From Zhihengliuella alba (GTDB lineage: Bacteria; Actinomycetota; Actinomycetes; Actinomycetales; Micrococcaceae), in contig NZ_BAABCJ010000006.1 in the NCBI RefSeq assembly GCF_039538765.1, positions 62,001 through 126,000 on the forward strand: a stretch of DNA of 64,000 bases, given 5' to 3'. Below are positions 41,298 to 48,415 of the stretch, in pieces (position 1 is the first letter of the stretch; the number at the start of each line of letters is the position of its first letter). The notes beneath the pieces were generated by a model. It had not been told where the DNA came from. It saw only the letters and a program-made list of their open reading frames with translations, and did no database searches. A program made the translations under genes and the position numbers.

Positions 41298-41720
41298 CTA
41301 CCCGGCGGCCTCGTCGACCGTGGAGAACCCGATCTCCTCGAAGGTCGCGGCGTCGTCCTCTCCGCCGACCAGAGCGTAGAGCACCTCGGCGCCCTCGCCG
41401 TGCGCATTCACCGCGAGCCGGGCGACGATCGCGGCCACATGGGCGGTGGCGACGTCGCCGTCCTCCTCCACGGGGTGCACCGGGGCGAGGACGGCGAAGC
41501 CGTCGCCGTACGCCACCCGGCCCCGGGCCACGGGCTGGTCGAAGTGCGTCAGCTCGACGACGTCGTACTCGTCCAGGGGCGCCTCGAACAGTGCGTACTC
41601 GTCCGGCAGGGCCTCGACCGCCTCGACCTCCAGCGGGTCGGCGCTCAGCAGGATGGCACCCTCCGGGCGCTCGGATTCGAGGACGGACCAGACGGGCTCC
41701 CAATCGTGTTCAGCACTCAT
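41298..41720 (-). CDS. Acidic hypothetical protein
   Basis: 140 aa, strongly acidic, no signal or membrane segment. The middle and end (VARGRVAYGDGFAVLAPVHP, AHVAAIVARLAVNAHGEGAE, VLYALVGGEDDAATFEEIGF) loosely resemble an acetyltransferase-like core, but no acetyl-CoA motif is clear. TAGCCT six bases before the ATG suggests a leaderless transcript. Function unknown. Confidence 0.7.
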   Translation of the reverse strand: MSAEHDWEPVWSVLESERPEGAILLSADPLEVEAVEALPDEYALFEAPLDEYDVVELTHFDQPVARGRVAYGDGFAVLAPVHPVEEDGDVATAHVAAIVARLAVNAHGEGAEVLYALVGGEDDAATFEEIGFSTVDEAAG

Positions 41721-41817
41721 GCCAGCAGGCTACACCCGGGCCCGGGCGGCGTGGAGGGGGCCGGTCGCCGCCGCGGGACGGGCCCGTCGGGCATCGCCGC
41801 GCCGGCCATCCTCGGCG

Positions 41818-43335
41818 TCAGTGCCCGCCGGCGAGTTTCCCGGCGAGCCGCCGATGCATGTCCGAGCTGGCCTGGTTGAGGCCCACGACCTCCGCCGTCT
41901 TGCCGTACTTGGCGTACTTCTCCTGGATGCTGTCCAGCGCGGCGATGGTCGAGGCGTCCCAGAGGTGGGAGGCGTGCATGTCGATGATCACGCGGTCCGG
42001 ATCGAGGGCGTACTGGAACTGGTAGTAGAGGTCGTTGGAGGACGCGAAGAACAGCTCGCCGTCGACCACGTACGTAGCGACCGCACCCTCCCCCTCGCCG
42101 GCGACGGACCGCTCCACGGTGACGAAGTGCGCGACGCGCCGGGCGAAGAGCACCATGGCCATCAGCACGCCGGCTGCGACGCCGATCGCCAGGTTGTGGG
42201 TCCAGACGGTGGCGACCACGGTCACGAGCATGACGGCGGTCTCCGACTTCGGCATGCGGCGCAGGGTGGCCGGATGGATCGAGTGCCAGTCGAACGTCGC
42301 GATGGACACGAAGATCATGACCGCCACGAGCGCGGCCATGGGGATGATCGCCACCACGTCGCCCAGCGCCACCACGAGGACCAGCAGGAGGAGGCCGGCG
42401 AGGAACGTGGAGATCCGGGTGCGGGCGCCGGAGGCCTTGACGTTGATCATGGTCTGGCCGATCATCGCGCAGCCGCCCATGCCGCCGAAGAAGCCCGTGA
42501 CGAGGTTGGCGACGCCCTGGCCCCAGGACTCGCGCGTCTTGTTGGAGTGGGTGTCCGTGATGTCGTCCACGAGCTTGGCGGTCATGAGGGACTCGAGCAG
42601 GCCGACGAACGCCATGGCCAGCGAGAACGGGAAGATGATCTGCAGCGTCTCCAGGGTCAGCGGCACGTCCGGGAAGAACAGGGCCGGCAGCGACTCGGGC
42701 AGGTCGCCCTTGTCGCCCACGGTGGGCACGGTGATGGAGGCCGCGACGGTGATGGCCGTGAGCAAGACGATCGCGACCAGTGGCGCAGGCACCACGCGGG
42801 TGATCCGGGGCAAGCCGAACACGATCAGCAGCCCGAGCGCCGTCAGCGGGTACACGAGCCACGGGACGCCCAGCAGCTCCGGCACCTGGGACATGAAGAT
42901 GAGGATCCCCAGGGCGTTGACGAACCCCACCATGACGGAGCGCGGGATGAAGCGCATGAGCTTGGCGACGCCGACCAACGCGAGCACCACCTGCAGGACG
43001 CCGGCGAGGATCACCGCCGCGATGAAATAGTCCAGCCCGTGGCTGGCCACCAGGGGCGCGATGACCAGCGCGATGGCCCCGGTCGCGGCGGAGATCATCG
43101 CGGGGCGGCCCCCGACGAAGGCGATGGTGACGGCCATCGTGAACGAGGCGAAGAGCCCGAGGCGCGGGTCGACGCCGGCGATGATCGAGAAGGCGATCGC
43201 CTCCGGGATCAGGGCCAGGGCGACGACGAGGCCGGCCAGGACCTCGGTCTTCAGCAGGCGCGGCGAGCGGAGCGTGCGCAGGGTCGACTGGCGCTGCTCC
43301 GGGGTGAGCTCCGCGGCCTCGGCGGTGGTGGGCAT
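41818..43335 (-). CDS. SulP-family inorganic anion transporter with STAS domain
   Basis: 505 aa, about 11-12 transmembrane segments (LAGLVVALALIPEAIAFSII is the SulP signature region; GGMGGCAMIGQTMINVKASG also matches) and a C-terminal STAS domain (about 415-505, with IIDMHASHLWDASTIAALDS). Members carry sulfate, bicarbonate or other anions. Sulfate fits the sulfur theme of the window but there is no SAM riboswitch here. AAAGG precedes ATG 43335. Divergent from a MerR regulator. Confidence 0.9.
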   Translation of the reverse strand: MPTTAEAAELTPEQRQSTLRTLRSPRLLKTEVLAGLVVALALIPEAIAFSIIAGVDPRLGLFASFTMAVTIAFVGGRPAMISAATGAIALVIAPLVASHGLDYFIAAVILAGVLQVVLALVGVAKLMRFIPRSVMVGFVNALGILIFMSQVPELLGVPWLVYPLTALGLLIVFGLPRITRVVPAPLVAIVLLTAITVAASITVPTVGDKGDLPESLPALFFPDVPLTLETLQIIFPFSLAMAFVGLLESLMTAKLVDDITDTHSNKTRESWGQGVANLVTGFFGGMGGCAMIGQTMINVKASGARTRISTFLAGLLLLVLVVALGDVVAIIPMAALVAVMIFVSIATFDWHSIHPATLRRMPKSETAVMLVTVVATVWTHNLAIGVAAGVLMAMVLFARRVAHFVTVERSVAGEGEGAVATYVVDGELFFASSNDLYYQFQYALDPDRVIIDMHASHLWDASTIAALDSIQEKYAKYGKTAEVVGLNQASSDMHRRLAGKLAGGH

Positions 43336-43486
43336 GCTGGCCTTTCCGCCCCGGCCCGATCGCGGCAGCCGCGGGGCGGCCGGCCGCAGCGAGGCGGGGG
43401 AAGTTCTGGGGGTGGCGGTTCGTAGAATGGAGCCCGCGTCGGGGGCTTCGGGCACCGAGGTGCCGCCGGCGGGCACGATCCAGACT

Positions 43487-43507
43487 ACCCTAACGTTACG
43501 TGAGGGT
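43487..43507. promoter_or_regulatory. Dyad between sulP and merR (candidate MerR operator)
   Basis: ACCCT (43487-43491) and AGGGT (43503-43507) frame the inner palindrome TAACGTTA. MerR regulators bind such dyads within the promoter; this lies between the divergent sulP and merR genes. Confidence 0.45.
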
Positions 43508-43567
43508 TGAAGGCCTGTGACCGACGCGACCCGGGCGACGCCCCACGATTCACGACCGAGGAGAGAC

Positions 43568-43921
43568 ATGCAGATTGGCGAGCTCGCCGAGGCCGTGGGC
43601 CTGTCGCTGCGCACCATCCGGCACTACGACGACGTCGGCCTGCTCCCGGCGTCCCGCACCGAGGGCGGCTACCGCGTCTACACGGACGAGGACCTGCGGC
43701 GGATGCTGGTCATCCGGACGCTGAAACCGCTCGGCTTCAGCCTCGAGGAGCTGCGCACAGCGCTGAACTGCCTGGATGACGCCCGGTCCGGCACGCCGGA
43801 GGCCCAGGAGCAGCTGGCTGCACTGGTCGAGCAGATCCGGGAGCGCCGCGATCAGATGGAAGTGAATCTGCGCCGGGCCGACGAGCTCCTCGGGGACCTC
43901 GACCACCGACGCGACGGCTGA
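43568..43921 (+). CDS. MerR family regulator
   Basis: 117 aa. The N-terminal MerR HTH and wing are typical (MQIGELAEAVGLSLRTIRHY, DDVGLLPASRTEGGYRVYTD, EDLRRMLVIRTLKPLGFSLE), followed by a dimerisation helix (QLAALVEQIRERRDQMEVNL) and a short tail. No cysteine metal site is evident. ATG 43568 follows GAGGAGAG; the longer frame from GTG 43517 lacks this. Likely regulates the divergent sulP. Confidence 0.88.
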   Translation: MQIGELAEAVGLSLRTIRHYDDVGLLPASRTEGGYRVYTDEDLRRMLVIRTLKPLGFSLEELRTALNCLDDARSGTPEAQEQLAALVEQIRERRDQMEVNLRRADELLGDLDHRRDG

Positions 43922-43931
43922 CCGCGGCTAG

Positions 43932-44960
43932 CTAGTCCTCCAGTCCGGCGGGCGGCGCCGTCGAGGCCCGCGGGACGAGCCGGGTCTCCAGCTGGAAGGG
44001 GTGGGCGAAGCGCTGCGGGTCGTTCGCCAGCGCGAGCGCCCGCTCGACGGCCACCTGCCCCATCGAGTCCAGCGGCTGGCGGACCGTGGTCAGCGCCGGC
44101 GACATCCAGGACGCCGCCGACGTGTCGTCGAAGCCGATGACGCTGAGCCGCTCGGGGACGCCGATCCCGAGCTCCTCCGCCCCGCGCAGCACACCCAGCG
44201 CGACGTCGTCGGACACCGCGAAGATCGCCGTGGGCGGCTCGTCGGCATGGAGCATCCGCAGCGCGGCGTTCCGGCCCGCCTCCGGGGTAAAGCCGCCACC
44301 GAGCACCAGTGACTCGTCGACCGGCACCCCGGCCAGCTGCATGGCGGAGCGGAACCCCTGCAGGCGCTCCCCCGCGGGCACCGAGTCGTCCGGCCCGCGG
44401 ACCATGCCGATCCGCCGATGCCCCAGGGACAGCAGGTGGTCGGTGGCCTGCTTGCCGCCGTTCCAGTTGGTCGAGCCGATCGAGACCACCTCCTCCTGGT
44501 TCCGCGACGCCGGATCGACGGCGATCAGCGGCAGGCCGTTCTGCCGGCACCACCGGATCTGCGCGTCGGTGATCGAGGTGGTGACCACGATCAGGCCGGC
44601 CGTCCCCGCCCTCACCAGGTCGCGCAGCCAGGGCATGGACAGCACCTCGTGGCCGGCGGCGTCGCCCTCGATGCACGTGGTGCTCAACTCCACGCCGGCA
44701 CGCTTGGCCGCATGGATAGCCCCGTTGAGGATGGCCACAGCGTACGGACTGCTGAAGTGGTCGAAGACCATCGTGAGGCGCAGCGGGGCGTCCCGACTGG
44801 TCACTCGGCGCCTCGGCGCATACGAAAGCTCCTCCGCAATTTTTGCGATCCTCCGGCGCATCGCCTCGCTGACGTCGCCGCGCCCGTTGAGCGCCTTGGA
44901 GGCCGTCGCAACCGAGACCCCGGCCGCCGCAGCGATGTCCTGAAGCCGCACAGTCGTCAT
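43932..44960 (-). CDS. LacI family regulator of the xylo-oligosaccharide cluster
   Basis: 342 aa. The N-terminal LacI HTH (VRLQDIAAAAGVSVATASKA, LNGRGDVSEAMRRRIAKIAE, ELSYAPRRR) precedes a periplasmic-binding-like sugar domain (TMVFDHFSSPYAVAILNGAI, IGMVRGPDDSVPAGERLQGF, VIGFDDTSAASWMSPALTTV). Divergent from the sugar ABC operon, so likely its repressor, comparable with BxlR of Streptomyces. AGGAGGA before ATG 44960. Converges on merR with a 10-base gap. Confidence 0.9.
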   Translation of the reverse strand: MTTVRLQDIAAAAGVSVATASKALNGRGDVSEAMRRRIAKIAEELSYAPRRRVTSRDAPLRLTMVFDHFSSPYAVAILNGAIHAAKRAGVELSTTCIEGDAAGHEVLSMPWLRDLVRAGTAGLIVVTTSITDAQIRWCRQNGLPLIAVDPASRNQEEVVSIGSTNWNGGKQATDHLLSLGHRRIGMVRGPDDSVPAGERLQGFRSAMQLAGVPVDESLVLGGGFTPEAGRNAALRMLHADEPPTAIFAVSDDVALGVLRGAEELGIGVPERLSVIGFDDTSAASWMSPALTTVRQPLDSMGQVAVERALALANDPQRFAHPFQLETRLVPRASTAPPAGLED

Positions 44961-45017
44961 ATCCTCCTCCTTCGAACCGCCCCCCGGATGCGCCGGGGAA
45001 ATCATCGCACGCACCCC

Positions 45018-45046
45018 TTGACGTGACTCGGAACACACCATACCTT
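45018..45046 (+). promoter_or_regulatory. Sigma-70-type promoter of the sugar ABC operon
   Basis: TTGACG (45018-45023) and TACCTT (45041-45046) with a 17-base spacer, between the divergent lacI-type gene and the binding-protein gene. Confidence 0.65.
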
Positions 45047-45068
45047 TTCTCCGCCGAACACAAGTTTC

Positions 45069-45079
45069 CGAAAATTTCG
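45069..45079. promoter_or_regulatory. Candidate LacI-type (BxlR-like) operator
   Basis: CGAAA-A-TTTCG is a 5-1-5 dyad about 23 bases after the -10, where bound repressor would block transcription. I recall CGAA...TTCG dyads as BxlR sites in Streptomyces. Confidence 0.5.
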
Positions 45080-45161
45080 TGACGTCTGACCGACGCCTCG
45101 GACCGACGCGGGAACCCGCATCCGATCGCAGAGCACCTGCCATGTTCAAGGGAGTGCACCC

Positions 45162-46505
45162 ATGCCCAGCCCCAGCAACCACAGCACCGCCGCCCCGACC
45201 AGGAGCCGCATCACCCGCCGCAGCGTCCTCGCCGGCGCCGCGCTGATCGCACCGCTGGTGCTCTCCGCCTGCGGCGGAGCCCAGCCCGGCGGCGCCACCG
45301 CCTCCGGCGACGGCCTCTCCGCGTGGACCCTGACGGGCGCCCAGCAGTCCGTCTTCGAGGACTCGTTCGCCGCGTGGAGCGAGGCGCACCCGGAGCAGGC
45401 GATCTCCGCCGAGTACTTCGCCAACGACGCCTACAAGGAGAAGATCCGCACCGCCGTCGGCTCCGGCAACGCGCCGACGTTGATCTTCAACTGGACCGGC
45501 GGCACGCTGGCCGACTACGTGGCGAACGAGCAGGTCGTGGACCTCACCGGCCGGGTGAACGAGCTCGGCGAGCGCGTGATCCCGTCGATCATGCAGGCCG
45601 GCGAGGTGGACGGGAAGCAGTACGCGGTCCCGAACAACAGCACCCAGCCGGTCATCCTCTACTTCAACGAGAAGCTCTTCGAGCAGGTCGGCGCCGAGCC
45701 GCCCACCACGTGGGAGGAGACGCTCGACGTCGTCGAGAAGTTCAAAGCGGAGGGCATCACGCCGTTCGCCGTCGCGGGTCAGAGCCAGTGGCCCTACCTC
45801 ATGTGGATCCAGTACCTCACGGACCGCATCGGCGGCCCCGAGGTCTTCCAGGCCATCCAGGACAACGAGCCGGATGCCTGGAGCCACCCGGCCGTGACGG
45901 AGGCGCTCACGAAGATCCAGGAACTCGTCGACGCGGGCGCCTTCGGCGAGTCGTACGGCTCCGTCGTCGCCGACAACAACGCGGACGTCGCCCTGCTCCA
46001 CACCGACCAGGCGGCCATGCTCCTCCAGGGCAGCTGGGTCTACGCCAGCTTCAAGACCGACGCGCCCGAGTGGTTCGCGGAGGGCAACCTCGGCTACACC
46101 GAGTTCCCGGGCATCGAGGGCGGGGCGGGCGATCCGGCCAACGTGGTCGGCAACCCGGCGAACTTCTGGTCCGTCTCCGCGGCGGCGTCCGAGGACCAGC
46201 AGCAGGCGGCCGTCGACTACCTGAACGAGGTCAACCTCGACGAGGGCGCCGTCGACGCGCTGCTCGACGCCGGACTGGTCCCGTCCACCACGGGCGCCGA
46301 GGAGAAGATCGCCGCGCACGAGGAGTCGGACTACCTGTCCTTCGCCTACGGGATGGTCCAGGACGCGCCGAACTTCCAGCTCTCCTGGGACCAGGCCCTC
46401 GCGCCCGCTCAGGCGCAGGAGCTGCTCACGAAGCTCGCCCAGATCTTCCAGGGCACCATCACGCCCGAGGAGTTCGTGGACGCCATGAACGCGACCATCA
46501 AGTGA
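45162..46505 (+). CDS. Sugar ABC transporter binding lipoprotein (xylo-oligosaccharide type)
   Basis: 447 aa. N-terminal TRRSVLAGAALIAPLVLSAC is a lipoprotein signal with an LSAC lipobox and a twin arginine. The body is a family 1 extracellular solute-binding protein (AWTLTGAQQSVFEDSFAAWS, VDGKQYAVPNNSTQPVILYF, LLQGSWVYASF). First gene of the operon with two permeases and a GH3 glycosidase. The downstream xylA and xylB suggest xylobiose or related xylosides as the ligand; this is inferred from context. Confidence 0.88.
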   Translation: MPSPSNHSTAAPTRSRITRRSVLAGAALIAPLVLSACGGAQPGGATASGDGLSAWTLTGAQQSVFEDSFAAWSEAHPEQAISAEYFANDAYKEKIRTAVGSGNAPTLIFNWTGGTLADYVANEQVVDLTGRVNELGERVIPSIMQAGEVDGKQYAVPNNSTQPVILYFNEKLFEQVGAEPPTTWEETLDVVEKFKAEGITPFAVAGQSQWPYLMWIQYLTDRIGGPEVFQAIQDNEPDAWSHPAVTEALTKIQELVDAGAFGESYGSVVADNNADVALLHTDQAAMLLQGSWVYASFKTDAPEWFAEGNLGYTEFPGIEGGAGDPANVVGNPANFWSVSAAASEDQQQAAVDYLNEVNLDEGAVDALLDAGLVPSTTGAEEKIAAHEESDYLSFAYGMVQDAPNFQLSWDQALAPAQAQELLTKLAQIFQGTITPEEFVDAMNATIK

Positions 46506-46551
46506 CCCGTCCCGTGACCGCCCCGAACCCAGGAGACCGGACAGCTTCCCC

Positions 46552-47469
46552 ATGAGTTCACACGCCATCGCCATCCGCCGATCGCCCCGGCAGCGGGACC
46601 GCACCGCAGGACCTAGCACGTGGATGCTCGCGCCCGCGCTGACCTTCTTCGGGGTCTTCGCGATCATCCCCCTGCTGGGCGTGGCCGTCCTGTCCCTCAT
46701 GAGCTGGGACGGCCTCGGCACCCCGGAGTTCGCCGGCCTCGCCAACTGGCAGCGGGTCTTCTCCGACCCGGTCACCCTCAACGCCATGTGGCTGACGCTC
46801 GGCATGACGGTCCTCAGCTACGCCGTGCAGGCGCCCCTGTCCATCCTGCTGGGCGTCTTCATGGCCGGCAGCGAGAAGTACCGGGCCCTCTTCTCGGTCC
46901 TGTACTTCCTCCCGCTGCTCTTCTCGGCCGCCGCCGTCGGCATCACCTTCAAGGCGCTGATGGACCCGAACTTCGGACTCGCCAAGGCGTTCGACGTCGG
47001 CTGGCTCGCCCAGGACTGGCTGGGCAACCCACAGCTGGCGTTCTACGTGCTGATCCTCGTGATCTCGTGGTCGTTCGTGCCGTTCCACTCGCTGCTCTAC
47101 CAGGCGGGGGTGCGGCAGATCCCGAACTCCCTGTACGAGGCGGCCATGCTCGACGGCGCGGGCCGGGTCCGCACGTTCTTCTCCGTGACGCTGCCCCAGC
47201 TGAAGTACACGGTGGTCACCAGCTCCACGCTGATGATCGTCGGCTCCCTGACGTACTTCGATCTGGTCTTCGTCATGACGGCAGGCGGACCCGGCAACTC
47301 GACCCGCATCCTGCCCCTGGACATGTACCTGACCGGGTTCCGCAGCTACCAGATGGGTCCGGCGAGCGCGATCGCGCTGATCCTGGTGGTCGTGGGCCTG
47401 ATCGTCTCCCTGGCCCTGAACAAGTTCAGCGGCTCCGACCAGATGGAAAGCCAGATGGAGGGCGCCTGA
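46552..47469 (+). CDS. Sugar ABC transporter permease 1 (MalF type)
   Basis: 305 aa, six transmembrane helices. The EAA loop LYEAAMLDGAGRVRTFFSVT LP is present, with the CUT1-type start WMLAPALTFFGVFAIIPLLG and MTAGGPGNSTRILPLDMYLT. Lies 46 bases after the binding protein gene. The ATPase is not encoded here; a shared MsiK-like ATPase elsewhere would be expected in actinobacteria. Confidence 0.9.
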   Translation: MSSHAIAIRRSPRQRDRTAGPSTWMLAPALTFFGVFAIIPLLGVAVLSLMSWDGLGTPEFAGLANWQRVFSDPVTLNAMWLTLGMTVLSYAVQAPLSILLGVFMAGSEKYRALFSVLYFLPLLFSAAAVGITFKALMDPNFGLAKAFDVGWLAQDWLGNPQLAFYVLILVISWSFVPFHSLLYQAGVRQIPNSLYEAAMLDGAGRVRTFFSVTLPQLKYTVVTSSTLMIVGSLTYFDLVFVMTAGGPGNSTRILPLDMYLTGFRSYQMGPASAIALILVVVGLIVSLALNKFSGSDQMESQMEGA

Positions 47470-47470
47470 G

Positions 47471-48391
47471 ATGACCGCAACGACCCACGACACCGCCCCC
47501 GTCACGCCGGCGATCCGCCCCGAGGCGGGACCGCAGCCGTCCCCGCGGCGGCGTCGCCCCTCGCTCCTGAGAGCGGGGCAGGCCCCCAACGTCCTGGGCG
47601 GCCTCGCCGGGACGTTCTGGCTGCTGGTCACGATCGTCCCGATCTACTACATCGTGGTCACCAGCCTGCGCCCGCGCGAGGAGTACTACAGCGCCAACCC
47701 GCTCTCGCTGCCCGCGAACCCCACGCTCGGGGCCTACCAGCGGGTGCTGGAGAACGAGTTCCTGCTGTACTTCGCCAACAGCGCCATCGTCGCGGTCGCG
47801 ACCGTCGCCGTCGTGCTGGCCATCTCGCTGCTGGCGAGCTACGTGATCGTCCGCAACCGCGGGCGGTTCGCGCGGTTCTCCCACCGGCTGTTCCTGCTGG
47901 GCATCGCCATCCCCATCCAGGCGACCATCATCCCGGTGTACTACCTGATCGTGCAGCTGGGGCTCTACGACAGCCTGCTGGCGCTGATCCTGCCGGGCAT
48001 CGCCTTCGCGATCCCGATCAGCGTCCTGATCCTCACGAACTTCCTGCGCGACATCCCGACCTCGCTGTACGAGGCGATGACGATCGACGGCGCCTCGCAC
48101 TGGCAGATGTTCAGGCTGCTGGTGCTGCCGCTGTCGAAGCCGGCGATCGTGACGGTGGGGATCTACGACGCCCTGCAGGTGTGGAACGGCTTCCTGTTCC
48201 CGCTGGTGCTCACCCAGAGCTCGGAGGTGCGCGTGCTGCCGCTGTCGCTCTGGAGCTACCAGGGCGAGTTCGCGGTCGACGTCCCCGCGGTGCTGGCCGC
48301 CGTCGTCCTCTCCTGCGTCCCGATCCTCGCCGCGTACATCCTCGGCCGCAAGCAATTGATCTCCGGCCTGACCGCCGGCTTCAGCAAGTAA
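47471..48391 (+). CDS. Sugar ABC transporter permease 2 (MalG type)
   Basis: 306 aa, six transmembrane helices after about 35 polar residues. The EAA loop is LYEAMTIDGASHWQMFRLLV LP, and typical MalG stretches include VPIYYIVVTSLRPREEYY and the C-terminal LGRKQLISGLTAGFSK. It begins at the base after the first permease stop region (one-base gap), so the two are coupled. Confidence 0.92.
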   Translation: MTATTHDTAPVTPAIRPEAGPQPSPRRRRPSLLRAGQAPNVLGGLAGTFWLLVTIVPIYYIVVTSLRPREEYYSANPLSLPANPTLGAYQRVLENEFLLYFANSAIVAVATVAVVLAISLLASYVIVRNRGRFARFSHRLFLLGIAIPIQATIIPVYYLIVQLGLYDSLLALILPGIAFAIPISVLILTNFLRDIPTSLYEAMTIDGASHWQMFRLLVLPLSKPAIVTVGIYDALQVWNGFLFPLVLTQSSEVRVLPLSLWSYQGEFAVDVPAVLAAVVLSCVPILAAYILGRKQLISGLTAGFSK

Positions 48392-48415
48392 GACCTCGAC
48401 CTGCAAAGGAATCCC

